Assembly (NCBI GenBank): GCA_903911925.1
Contig: CAIWFH010000067.1
Coordinates: 1-64,000, forward strand
DNA from: an uncultured Acidobacteriaceae bacterium
Lineage (GTDB): Bacteria > Acidobacteriota > Terriglobia > Terriglobales > Acidobacteriaceae
Length of the DNA: 64,000 nt
Direction: 5' to 3'
Within the stretch, counting starts at the first letter, position 1. Each line of letters opens with the position of its first letter. The notes below the pieces were generated by a model. It worked only from the letters and a program-made list of their open reading frames with translations. It made no database searches and had not been told where the DNA came from. The translations under genes and the position numbers were made by a program. Shown here piece after piece: positions 8,692-17,670 of this stretch.

Positions 8692-9098
8692 GGGTTTCTC
8701 CTCGGAGAGGTGAGCGTTTGCTCGGACAGAAACTGGGTGGCCCCATGCTTCGTCCCCGCTCGGGCCGCACGGCAATATACGTTGTTATGAATACATTTTC
8801 GGCTTGTGTCAATGGTTGATTTGGGGCAAGGGTTGCAAGGGCGGGGAGTTTTGGGCGGGTGGTTCGCGGGAATAGACCGATGGTCGGCCACATTGGTATC
8901 CCACCCTTGCGACAAGAACAAAAACGTCGCAAGGATGGGCACCCAGCGACGTTGTACGGGTGACAACGGGTCTGAGTCTTTGAGATCCGGCGCGCGGCCG
9001 CAGCGTTCTCGAGATTGGGCGAGCGCATCCCTGCCTAATCGAAGTTATGATGGACCTTGCGGGTGGTGACGCTCCGCAAAGGTATTGGAGACAACAAA
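8692..9098. other. Divergent spacer with one hairpin repeat
   Basis: The spacer between the secreted unknown and the phosphohexomutase gene must carry both promoters. A repeat-type hairpin at 8900-8939 is the only structure seen. No coding frame here is convincing. Confidence 0.45.
8900..8939. repeat. CCCACCCTTGCGAC hairpin
   Basis: CCCACCCTTGCGAC pairs with GTCGCAAGGATGGG with a single mismatch, around a 12-base A-rich loop, and is flanked by GGTAT and GCACCC. It looks like a member of a dispersed intergenic repeat family different from the CCCAGGTC type. Only one copy was found in this window. Confidence 0.6.
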
Positions 9099-10505
9099 AT
9101 GAGTTCAGCAATCAAGTTTGGCACCTCCGGGTGGAGGGCTATTGTGGCCGACGAATTTACGGTGGCCAATATCCGGCTGGCCGTGGCGGGGATTGCCGCC
9201 TACGTGAAGACGCAACCTGCGCCTCACAGAGTCTTGGTCGGCCGGGACCCGCGCTTTCTGGGCGAGAACTTCGTGGACATCGCGGCCAGGGTGCTGGCCG
9301 GGGCGGGAATTACGCCGATTGTGATTCCGGATGCCGCGCCGACTCCGGCGATTGCTTATGCTGTGCGGGAGCTGAAGGCCTCCGGGGCCATCAACTTTAC
9401 CGCGTCGCACAATCCGCCGGAGTACAACGGCATCAAGTTTTCAACGCACGACGGCGCTCCCTCGCTGCCCGAGGTGACCAGGCAGATAGAGGCGGCCATC
9501 GGGAAGCTGGGCGACGGCAGCGGCATCGTGATCGGCAGCGCTCCGGCGGGCGGGTTTGAGACCGTGGACGTGAAGCCGACGTTTCTGAAGCGGTTGACTG
9601 AGCTGGTTGACCTCAAGGCGATTGCGAAGTCGGGAATCAAGGTGGTCTACGATCCGTTTTGGGGCGCAGGGCGCGGGTACTCGAGCGACATACTGCGCGA
9701 TGCCGGCGTGACGGTCGAGACGGTGCACGATTTCCGCGATGTTTTATTTGGCGGGCACGCGCCGGAGCCGGACGACCACCTGCTGGGCGACTGCAAGGCG
9801 AAGATGCAGGAGATTGGCGCGGCCATCGGCATTGCGACAGACGGCGACGCGGACCGCTTCGGCATTGTGGACGGGGATGGCACGTTTATCCAGCCCAACT
9901 ACATCATCGCCCTGCTGTTCGATTACCTGGTGGAGACGCGCGGCTGGCGGAACGGCGTGGCCAAGAGCGTGGCGACCACCAACCTGATCAACGCATTGGC
10001 CGAGCACCACAAAGTGCCGCTTTATGAGACGCCGGTGGGGTTCAAGTATATTGGCGAACTGATTATCGCGGACAAGATTGCAATTGGCGGCGAAGAGAGC
10101 GCGGGGCTGACCATCCGCGGGCACGTCCCGGAGAAAGACGGCGTGATTGCCGGCCTGCTGGTGGCAGAGATGGTGGCCACCCGCGGCAAGAGCCTGGGCG
10201 TGCAGTTGAAGGAGCTGTTTGCCAAAGTTGGTTCCTTCTATCCCGTTCGGGAGAACTTTCGCTTGACTGCGGAGGTGAAGGCTGCCTTCACTGAGAAGAT
10301 GAAGGCCGACCCGACCGAACTGGGCGGGCGCCGGGTGGCGCAGATCGTGCGCACCGACGGGCTCAAACTCATTCTCGAAGATGGGTCGTGGGTGTGCTAC
10401 CGGCTTTCGGGCACCGAACCGGTGGTGCGGGCCTATACCGAGGCGCGCAGCGAGCAGGACATGGAATCGCTTAAGGCGGCGGCTGAGAAGTTCGTGATGG
10501 GGTAG
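9099..10505 (+). CDS. Phosphoglucomutase/phosphomannomutase family enzyme
   Basis: Alpha-D-phosphohexomutase of 468 residues that moves phosphate between C1 and C6 of a hexose. It has the four family signatures: the active-site serine S103 in TASHNPPEYNGIK, the Mg-binding loop DGDADRFG, the sugar-specificity loop GGEESAGL and the phosphate-binding RLSGTEP. The N terminus IKFGTSGWR is also standard. The start at 9099 has GGAGA eight bases upstream. It is followed 14 bases later by the FtsB-like gene, suggesting co-transcription and a link to envelope precursor synthesis. Whether the substrate is glucose, mannose or glucosamine phosphate is not resolved. Confidence 0.93.
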   Translation: MSSAIKFGTSGWRAIVADEFTVANIRLAVAGIAAYVKTQPAPHRVLVGRDPRFLGENFVDIAARVLAGAGITPIVIPDAAPTPAIAYAVRELKASGAINFTASHNPPEYNGIKFSTHDGAPSLPEVTRQIEAAIGKLGDGSGIVIGSAPAGGFETVDVKPTFLKRLTELVDLKAIAKSGIKVVYDPFWGAGRGYSSDILRDAGVTVETVHDFRDVLFGGHAPEPDDHLLGDCKAKMQEIGAAIGIATDGDADRFGIVDGDGTFIQPNYIIALLFDYLVETRGWRNGVAKSVATTNLINALAEHHKVPLYETPVGFKYIGELIIADKIAIGGEESAGLTIRGHVPEKDGVIAGLLVAEMVATRGKSLGVQLKELFAKVGSFYPVRENFRLTAEVKAAFTEKMKADPTELGGRRVAQIVRTDGLKLILEDGSWVCYRLSGTEPVVRAYTEARSEQDMESLKAAAEKFVMG

Positions 10506-10519
10506 CAATCGAGGGAAAA

Positions 10520-11008
10520 ATGCCAGGACAGGAGCAGTACACGCTGGGAAGCGCGGCGGGGACCATTTCGGGCCCCGCCCACATGAGTGTGCGCGAATGG
10601 ATGCGGCACCAGTGGCGCTTGGCGGGCACCGTGGTGGCTGTGGCGCTGGCGCTGGTGATTGGCTGGCACGTGGTGAAGGGCAATCACGGCTTGTCGGTGT
10701 GGGAGCAGAAGCGCGCGGAAGACCGGCAATTGCAAAAAGAAATTGACGACCTGCAAAGTGAGAATGCGCGCCTGCGCGACCACGTTGAACGGTTAAAGAC
10801 CGACCCCAGCGCGATTGAGACCGAGGCGCGCAAACAACTGCACTATACCCGGCCCGGCGAGGTGGTCTACGTTGACCCGGCCCCGCCGCGGAAGATACAG
10901 CCGCCCGCCGCGCAGCCCAACAAGCCGGGAATCTTTGTGTCGATTGTGGGTGTGGCGCATGACGCGCTTGAGGCGGTAAGACGCCTCTTCAGCGGCGGCT
11001 CGCACTGA
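10520..11008 (+). CDS. FtsB/DivIC-like septum formation initiator
   Basis: A 162-residue single-pass membrane protein. A cytoplasmic start of about 35 residues is followed by a membrane helix (AGTVVAVALALVIGWHVV) and a coiled coil (KRAEDRQLQKEIDDLQSENARLRDHVERLK). A short LHYTRPGEVVYV segment then matches the region that follows the coil in FtsB/DivIC division proteins. The Pro-rich tail is longer than in E. coli FtsB. GAGGGA lies just before the start. The family normally joins FtsL and FtsQ at the divisome; here it is inferred from architecture and motif. Confidence 0.8.
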   Translation: MPGQEQYTLGSAAGTISGPAHMSVREWMRHQWRLAGTVVAVALALVIGWHVVKGNHGLSVWEQKRAEDRQLQKEIDDLQSENARLRDHVERLKTDPSAIETEARKQLHYTRPGEVVYVDPAPPRKIQPPAAQPNKPGIFVSIVGVAHDALEAVRRLFSGGSH

Positions 11009-11188
11009 CCGCTTGAAGTACGGTCTAACTCCTCTCAATTGAAAAGCAAGCGCCGCACGCCTTGGCAGGCGCGCGCCTGCGAGTGTGCGGAAACTTCGCG
11101 CGCGGAATTCTCGTCGGCTCAGTTGAGGGGCCAGCAGACTAAAATTGGCTGCGAGTTGTGAAGCTGTCCTGAAAGGAAGATGTACGCC

Positions 11189-14100
11189 ATGCGCAATCGA
11201 GATACCGCCGTGTCGAGCGTTATGCTCCGGTCTTCAATTTGCCGCTTGTTCGTTGTGGGCGCGGCTGTAGCCTTGATTGCCGGGTTGCTGGTGTGGCCGG
11301 GACAGGCTACGGCGCAGCAAGCACCTGCCGAGGCTTACGGGCCGTACAACGCGACCTTTTTGCCCGATGGGGCGGGGCTGACCAAGAAGCTGTCTCCGCT
11401 GCCGGCGCCGCCGTCGCCTTTCGGCAAGGCCGACACCACGCCGACGGACGAGCGCTCGGCGATTCTTGAAGGGAAGGCAAAGTGGACGCTGGCTTTCTGG
11501 TTCCACGCGGCAGAGCCGCTGACCGGGACGGTGCTTCTGGCCGGCATCGGCGACCCTGCGGCCGAGGATGCGCGCTTTATCGGCGTTGAGGACAATCATC
11601 TGGCGCTGTGGCTAGGGCAGGGCGCGAAGAAGCTGGTCGCCGGCAGCAGGGAGCTTTCAAAGCAGGAGTGGCACTTGGCCGTGGCTATGAGCGACGGGCA
11701 GAAGGTGACGCTCTATGCCGACGGCAAGGAAGTGGTTACTGCGGCGCAAGTGCAGGGCAAAGTGGCGCCCAAGCTTGACATGGGATCGGGCCCGTTGCAA
11801 GCGATCGGCAGCCGTCATTTTGGCGGTGAGATTGCGGGCCTGAAGATTTATCGCGAGGCGCTGACGGGCGCGCAGGTTGAGGCCATTGCCGTCGCGCCGC
11901 CGCAATTCAAAGGCCTCTTCTACGAGGAGGCAACGAAGCATTGGGCGGTGCAGACCAACGGCATGCTCGGCCAGGTTACGCCGCAAGACCCCTCCACATT
12001 GCCCCGCGGCAAGGGTGCAATTCAGAAGCCCGTGGCGAAAGCGCTAAGTGTGGCAGAACTTCGGACGGAATTGGTGGGCAGCAATCCGTGGACGCTGAAA
12101 GGCGGATGGAAGCTGATTGCCGAGCCGGATCTGAAGACGGCCAACGGCGAGGTGCTGTCAAAACCAGGCGTAGCCACGAAGGACTGGATGGACGCGACGG
12201 TGCCGGGCACGGTACTGACGACGATGATTGACTGGGGCGTGTATCCGGATTCGGATTACGGCCTGAATAACCTGGCGATTCCAGAGTATCTGTCGCGACA
12301 GAATTACTGGTACCGAGTGGAGTTCAAGGTACCGGCGCAAGCTCATGGGCAGCGGCTGACGCTGACCTTTGAAGGCATCAACTATGCGGCCGAAGTGTGG
12401 CTCAACGGCAAAAACCTGGGCGGCATTACCGGCGCTTTTATTCGCGGCAAATTTGACGTGACATCGCTGGTGGCCGGTGAAAACGTGCTGGCAGTGAAGG
12501 TGTGCCCGCCGCCGCATCCGGGCATAGCGGAAGAAGAGTCGATGAAGGCCGGCCCAGGCGAAAACGGCGGCATGGAGATGCTGGACGGGCCCACCTTTGG
12601 CGCTGCCGAGGGATGGGACTGGATTCCCAGTATTCGCGACCGCAACACCGGCATCTGGCAGGATGTGACGCTGACAGCAACCGGCGCTGTTGAAGTTGGC
12701 GACCTCCAGGTGGTGACCACGATCCCCAAGGCCGACCGCAGTGAAGCGGATGTTGAGATTGAAGCGCCGTTGACGAATTCCTCAGGCGCTGCCGTTGAAG
12801 GCGAGTTGACGGCGAGCTTCGACAACGTGAAGGTCAGCAAACACGTGACCCTTGCGCCGGGCGAGACGGTGGTGCGGCTGGAGCCTGCGGAGTATGCGCA
12901 ACTCAAGGAACAGAATCCCAAGCTCTGGTGGCCAAACGGCTATGGCGAGCCCGCGCTGCACGCGCTCAAGGTTGTCTTCACTGTCGGCGGCAAGCAAAGC
13001 TCTGAACGAGAAATCCAGTTTGGCATGCGCGAGGTTAGTTACGAGACGTCTTTGCTCGACAAGACCGGCCACCTGCAACGCGTTGAAGTTCTACCCGCGC
13101 GCACGCACGACGACGCGCTGCCGCTGATCGATGAATCGCATGAGGGCATTCGACAGGTTGTGGATAAGACTCCGACGATCTTCCCGGGCATGGACAAGTT
13201 CATTGACCAGGTTCCGGAGCAGTTCCGCGACTATTTCAAGTACACCTGGGCCCACTCGCTGCGGCCTGAGGCGGAGGGTTCGGCCTCCATCAAACCGGTC
13301 GAGGGCGGCTGGTCGAATACCGACATCGTTATCAAGGTGAATGGCGTCCGCATCGCCGCGCGCGGTGGCAACTGGGGCATGGACGACAGCCGCAAGCGCG
13401 TAAGCATTGCGCACCTTGAGCCTTACTTCCGCCTGCATCGAGACGCGCACGTCAACATCATCCGCGACTGGATGGGGCAGAACGACGAGGAGAATTTTTA
13501 CGCGCTGGCCGACAAATACGGCCTGATGGTGTGGAACGATTTCTGGGAGTCAACGCAGGGCTACAACGTGGAGGCGCAGGACCCGGCGCTGTTTCTGAAG
13601 AACGCGCACGACACCATTCTTCGCTTCCGCCACCATCCGTCGATCGTGGTGTGGTGCGGCCGCAACGAGGGCGTGCCGCAGCCCATCATCAACGAGGGGC
13701 TTGCCACGCTGGTGCGCACGCTCGACCATACGCGCTACTACACCGGCAGCAGCAACCAGGTGAATCTGCGCGGCTCCGGGCCGTACCAATACATGGCGCC
13801 TGAGACCTACTACACCATCAACAAGGGCTTCAGCGTGGAACTTGGCATTCCCAGCATCCCTACCCTTGAAGGCATCAAGGCATTCATCCCTGAGCCGGAC
13901 CGCTGGCCCATCAGCGACACCTGGGCCTATCACGATTTTCACGTGCTCGGCAACGGCGCCGTGGCTCCGCTGCTTGAACATATCGAGACGGATTTTGGCG
14001 CGGCCACCAGTCTTGAAGACTTCGAACGCAAGGCGCAGATGCTGGACTACGCCGGCCATCGCGCCATCTTCGAGGGCATGGCCGCGCACCTGTGGGAGCC

Positions 14101-14818
14101 GAACTCGGGCCGCATGATCTGGATGACGCAGCCCGCGTGGCCGAGCATGGAGTGGAACTTCCTGGGCTCGGACTACGACACGCAATCCAGCTTCTACGGC
14201 ACGCAGAAAGCCTGCGAACCGGTACATGCGCAACTGGACCTGACCAACTCTGCCGTCGACCTCATTAATCTCGGAGACGCGAAGTCGTACAAGGTCGAGG
14301 TGCGCGGGGTGGGGCTGGACGGCAAGGTGATCAACGAGCAGACCAACCAAGTGCAGGCCGCAGGCAATGCGCGCACATCCGTCGGCAAGCCGGATCTGGA
14401 GAAGCTGGCCGATGGGCACACGGTGCTCGTCGAGATGAACGTGACCGACGCGACAGGCGCATCGGTGAGCAACAACCTCTACTGGTGGGCCAAGGACGAA
14501 GCGAAACTGCGCGAGTTGAACGGACTTCCGCAGGTCAAACTAACGGCATCGGCTTCGCTGGCTGCATCCGGCTCGGAACGCAAGGCGACGGTGCAGATCA
14601 AGAACAATGGCTCCGTTCCGGCGCTGATGATCAAGCTGATTCTCAAGGACGCTGCGACCGGCGAGCGCATTCTGCCTGCGTACTACAGCGTGAATTACCT
14701 GTCGCTGTTGCCGGGCGAGGAGCGGTCGGTTACCGTAGAGTTCCCAGCCAACCAATCCAAGCCCGCCATCGGCCTGCGCGGATGGAATATTGCGGAGGAG
14801 ACGGTTGAGGTGAAATAA
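11189..14818 (+). CDS. LamG-containing glycoside hydrolase family 2 protein
   Basis: Large secreted glycosidase of about 1209 residues. After the signal peptide (to about residue 42) comes a LamG/concanavalin-like module at about 85-235 (WTLAFWFHAAEPLTG, WHLAVAMSDGQKVTLYADG). The GH2 sugar-binding domain follows (NYWYRVEFKVP, AAEVWLNGKNLGG), then Ig-like domains and a TIM barrel. Catalytic landmarks are WCGRNEG (the Asn-Glu of the acid/base loop) and the later VELGIPSIP, which resembles the nucleophile strand. The order is closest to exo-beta-glucosaminidase or beta-mannosidase-type GH2. GGA lies 11 bases before this ATG; an alternative ATG at 11180 has only two bases of spacing. Substrate uncertain. 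Confidence 0.88.
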   Translation: MRNRDTAVSSVMLRSSICRLFVVGAAVALIAGLLVWPGQATAQQAPAEAYGPYNATFLPDGAGLTKKLSPLPAPPSPFGKADTTPTDERSAILEGKAKWTLAFWFHAAEPLTGTVLLAGIGDPAAEDARFIGVEDNHLALWLGQGAKKLVAGSRELSKQEWHLAVAMSDGQKVTLYADGKEVVTAAQVQGKVAPKLDMGSGPLQAIGSRHFGGEIAGLKIYREALTGAQVEAIAVAPPQFKGLFYEEATKHWAVQTNGMLGQVTPQDPSTLPRGKGAIQKPVAKALSVAELRTELVGSNPWTLKGGWKLIAEPDLKTANGEVLSKPGVATKDWMDATVPGTVLTTMIDWGVYPDSDYGLNNLAIPEYLSRQNYWYRVEFKVPAQAHGQRLTLTFEGINYAAEVWLNGKNLGGITGAFIRGKFDVTSLVAGENVLAVKVCPPPHPGIAEEESMKAGPGENGGMEMLDGPTFGAAEGWDWIPSIRDRNTGIWQDVTLTATGAVEVGDLQVVTTIPKADRSEADVEIEAPLTNSSGAAVEGELTASFDNVKVSKHVTLAPGETVVRLEPAEYAQLKEQNPKLWWPNGYGEPALHALKVVFTVGGKQSSEREIQFGMREVSYETSLLDKTGHLQRVEVLPARTHDDALPLIDESHEGIRQVVDKTPTIFPGMDKFIDQVPEQFRDYFKYTWAHSLRPEAEGSASIKPVEGGWSNTDIVIKVNGVRIAARGGNWGMDDSRKRVSIAHLEPYFRLHRDAHVNIIRDWMGQNDEENFYALADKYGLMVWNDFWESTQGYNVEAQDPALFLKNAHDTILRFRHHPSIVVWCGRNEGVPQPIINEGLATLVRTLDHTRYYTGSSNQVNLRGSGPYQYMAPETYYTINKGFSVELGIPSIPTLEGIKAFIPEPDRWPISDTWAYHDFHVLGNGAVAPLLEHIETDFGAATSLEDFERKAQMLDYAGHRAIFEGMAAHLWEPNSGRMIWMTQPAWPSMEWNFLGSDYDTQSSFYGTQKACEPVHAQLDLTNSAVDLINLGDAKSYKVEVRGVGLDGKVINEQTNQVQAAGNARTSVGKPDLEKLADGHTVLVEMNVTDATGASVSNNLYWWAKDEAKLRELNGLPQVKLTASASLAASGSERKATVQIKNNGSVPALMIKLILKDAATGERILPAYYSVNYLSLLPGEERSVTVEFPANQSKPAIGLRGWNIAEETVEVK

Positions 14819-14844
14819 GACTTGCTGGTTTGAATTCGTGGTTA

Positions 14845-14879
14845 CCCAGGTCCCTCCGCCGCGGCGGACGGGACCTGGG
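14845..14879. repeat. Dispersed CCCAGGTC hairpin, copy 2
   Basis: CCCAGGTCCC and GGGACCTGGG form a perfect 10-base-pair outer stem. The interior TCCGCCGCGGCGGA is itself palindromic, so the whole element can form a much longer, nearly continuous hairpin. It follows the GH2 gene by 26 bases and precedes the HEPN-motif gene. Confidence 0.82.
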
Positions 14880-14988
14880 GCACCCGCAACTGGCTGTCGC
14901 CAGCAGTTGACTCACAGATGTCCGTGGTCCGAAAATTCGTAGGTAAGGCCAGCCGCCTCAGGCTGAATTCTGGATGACGAAGGAAATC

Positions 14989-15786
14989 ATGTCGGAAGAT
15001 CAGAGCCCGCTGGATTTTTTCGCTGGTGGGGTTCCTGCCTTTGCGATTTTCTCAATGCACTTGGACAGCATCTCTGAGCTACTCCATGTTCCGGGAGTCG
15101 GGGTTGATGGTACCGTTCAAGAGCTGGCCTACATCGGAGTGGTCTCATACACAGAAGCGTTTTTCAAAGATCAGTTTGCAGCGATAATGAATGTCTTTCC
15201 TGAAAAAGCTGCTTTGCTACGGGAAAGCGGAAGAGATGTAGCAGTTGATTTGACAGACCTACTGGGGCTGGAAGCGCCCTTGCATAACAAATTTGGCTTT
15301 CTTCTGAGCGAGCGTTTTAACTTCGGGTCTCCGAAAGCGGTAAATGCACTGTATAGAGACCTACTTCTTTTAACGCCTTTTTCGAAAGAGAAGATACTAC
15401 TCTTTGATAAAGTGTTGGCGACCCGTAATCTCCTTGTACACCACGGCGGGATACTGACCACGCAATTCAACAGGGCGGTTCCAGCACCTGACCAAGAAAG
15501 GACGTATTTCGATTCTGTCCAAATTACGAAGAAACAGATTGGCGAGGCTGCATTGCTTGCGCTCGATGTTATCAAAGGGACTGTGAATGCGAGTGTATCA
15601 AAACTGTTGAAAGAGCTGAGCGGTGTACCCTACACAGATGTCAGACGCAAGGCTGTTGAGTACATGAAATTTGAAGTGGACGACGATATCAAGCTATCCT
15701 CAAGCCTTACATTGTTAGTGAAAGGGGAATCCCCCTATGAATATGAAGGTTCGGTCGGTGTGCTGGATGAAGACATACCGTTCTGA
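14989..15786 (+). CDS. HEPN-motif protein of unknown function
   Basis: A 265-residue cytoplasmic protein, predominantly helical, without signal peptide or membrane helix. Residues 146-152 read RNLLVHH, matching the R(N/D)xxxH signature of HEPN domains. In that fold, the Arg and His on the last long helix form an RNase active site in toxins and defence proteins. The region before it (VLATRNLLVHHGG) fits the usual ATRNxxVH context. The C-terminal 100 residues are not recognised and end in an acidic VLDEDIPF. AAGGA at correct spacing favours this ATG over the one at 14974. The gene is visibly richer in A and T than its neighbours, suggesting recent acquisition. Non-catalytic HEPN proteins also exist. 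Confidence 0.72.
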   Translation: MSEDQSPLDFFAGGVPAFAIFSMHLDSISELLHVPGVGVDGTVQELAYIGVVSYTEAFFKDQFAAIMNVFPEKAALLRESGRDVAVDLTDLLGLEAPLHNKFGFLLSERFNFGSPKAVNALYRDLLLLTPFSKEKILLFDKVLATRNLLVHHGGILTTQFNRAVPAPDQERTYFDSVQITKKQIGEAALLALDVIKGTVNASVSKLLKELSGVPYTDVRRKAVEYMKFEVDDDIKLSSSLTLLVKGESPYEYEGSVGVLDEDIPF

Positions 15787-15840
15787 CTCTCTTTATGGTT
15801 GCATGTCTGGAACACCCGGTCCTATTCCCTGTTGCCTGTC

Positions 15841-17298
15841 CTAAAAATCCACGTGAGCGCGGACTGACCCTACCCACGCTGCGCCGCGGTCGCGGTTGTA
15901 GCCGGGGTTCGCGATGTGCTGTATGTCGAGGGCGTAGAACAGTCCACGCCAGGCGTGCCAGTTGTAGTAGGTCTCGACGATCGTTTCGCGGCCGTAGGTC
16001 AGGGTGCCGTCGCCCAACAGAAAGCCCAGGCCGCCGTAGTGCAGATAGTTCTGGTGGTCGCGCTTGATGGCGTTGGACACCACGGCGAGGCCGATCTTGT
16101 CTACGGGGCGATGCCAGCGGGTTCCGGCGTAGTCGCCTCCAAGTTCTACGGTCTGGTCCACCTCGGTGTAGACATAGGACTCGTGTTGGCCCTCGTTCCA
16201 TCCAAAGCGGCCAAAGACGCGCAGGTTTTCAGTAATCTCCTGCTCGGTGTTGTAGCCGACTCCATATTTGAGCGCGCCGTAGTGCTCGTGGAGGAGGATG
16301 TTGGGCTTGGCGTCAACTCCCGCGAGAAAAGCGTCCACTGCCTCGCGATAAGTGCCCATGTGGGCGCGGTTGGCATAGAACAAGGCGCGTTCCACGCCTT
16401 TGCGATTTGGAACGAAGCTGTGCCTGAGTTCGAATTCGCCGTTCTGCGCATGGGCGCGGCTGAAGGCCCAGTCCATGTCGAGGCCGTTGGCCACGGTGGG
16501 CATGGCAAAGAAGCCGTAGCGCAAGCTCCAGGCGCGGTCGTCGTACTCGGCCATGCCGCCCACGGTGTAGCCGCGCGTATCGGCTGCGTAGTCCCATGCG
16601 CCATTGTTGTCCACGGTCCAGTTCATGAACTGCAGGTGCGAGTCGGTGCCGATGGAGTTCACGTCGAAGAAATCGGGCAGGGTCATTTTGCCGCCGCGGA
16701 ATTCAATTCGGCGCACGGGCGCGCTGGAGGCCAGGGCAAATGGGCCCGGCTCTTGGCTGGTGGTCTCATCGGTCAGTCCGACGACCTGATGAAATCCGTA
16801 GCGCGCAATGTAGGGCGTTGGCCCCAGGTTGGGGTTGCGCACCACGTCGAGATTGGTGAAACCGGCCAGCCCCAGCGCCTCGCTGAGCCCGCGTCCGCCG
16901 GCGCTTTCAAAGTCCAGAATCAGGTCAGTGTTGTAGCGGATGGAGCGCGTGGGCCGCACTGCGGCGAAGAGCGTGCCGACCAGGGAAACCTTGTATTCGC
17001 CGCGGCCGATGAAGCTGTTAGCGCCTTCGTAAGGAGAGTGGAAGGGCAGGTCGCCCTGGATGATGATATTGGCCTGGCCTGAGAGCCACCAGCGGCTGTT
17101 CTCAGGGTGCGGGGCCATGGTGACGATGGGCGCATTCTGTGTTTCTGGAGCGGCCGGGGGCTGGGCCGATGCGTCACCCGCCGGCGCCTGCGCGCAAGCC
17201 CATCCGGCGACCGCGATGAGCGCGAACCCGCAAATCACCCTTGAGAAGGCATGCGAGGAGCGGATCGGGTTTGTGCTGCGGCCATAGAGTTTGGGCAC
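15841..17298 (-). CDS. OprB-type carbohydrate-selective porin
   Basis: A 485-residue outer-membrane protein. A basic N terminus and signal peptide (CGFALIAVAGWACAQA) are followed by a linker rich in Ala and Pro, then by alternating amphipathic strands of a beta-barrel. The C terminus, FYALDIQHIANPGYNRDRG followed by an AHVDF ending in Phe, is typical of OprB porins and supplies the Phe needed for barrel insertion. It starts with GTG; no strong binding site is visible, so the start is moderately certain. OprB porins pass monosaccharides and oligosaccharides, which fits the nearby glycosidases. A general porin role cannot be excluded. Confidence 0.8.
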   Translation of the reverse strand: MPKLYGRSTNPIRSSHAFSRVICGFALIAVAGWACAQAPAGDASAQPPAAPETQNAPIVTMAPHPENSRWWLSGQANIIIQGDLPFHSPYEGANSFIGRGEYKVSLVGTLFAAVRPTRSIRYNTDLILDFESAGGRGLSEALGLAGFTNLDVVRNPNLGPTPYIARYGFHQVVGLTDETTSQEPGPFALASSAPVRRIEFRGGKMTLPDFFDVNSIGTDSHLQFMNWTVDNNGAWDYAADTRGYTVGGMAEYDDRAWSLRYGFFAMPTVANGLDMDWAFSRAHAQNGEFELRHSFVPNRKGVERALFYANRAHMGTYREAVDAFLAGVDAKPNILLHEHYGALKYGVGYNTEQEITENLRVFGRFGWNEGQHESYVYTEVDQTVELGGDYAGTRWHRPVDKIGLAVVSNAIKRDHQNYLHYGGLGFLLGDGTLTYGRETIVETYYNWHAWRGLFYALDIQHIANPGYNRDRGAAWVGSVRAHVDF

Positions 17299-17670
17299 GG
17301 GAAGCCTGGATGGTTGGATGCGGAGCGAGCCCGCCGGCGGGTGTGCACCGGCAAGAGCCTCCTCTCTATCCTAGATTGCGAGGGCGCCCGGGTTGTTAAG
17401 GAAAGGTTGATTTGGCCGGGCGTTCCCGTTTGAACAGGTTCGGACGCTCGCTCGAGCTAGAAAAGATATTGACATCGATCCGGCGGCAGAGTGAAACTTG
17501 CTCTCGCAAATTGCCGATAACATTTTGCGGGCGTATGGTTGCACATCGGTTGCCGCTCGTGAAGGCTGTGGCAATCGGTTTACCTCTGGCCCCGGGAGTC
17601 AATTCGAAAAACGGCAGACCATGTTCGCCTGCGAATCCCAGCTAGATCGGCTCGATAGGGGGATTCCGCC
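17299..17670. other. Divergent spacer
   Basis: The spacer lies between the leftward porin and the rightward decayed repeat gene and should hold both promoters. A GGGGGA-type binding site is present just before 17671. No RNA gene, strong hairpin or convincing short gene was seen. Confidence 0.45.
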
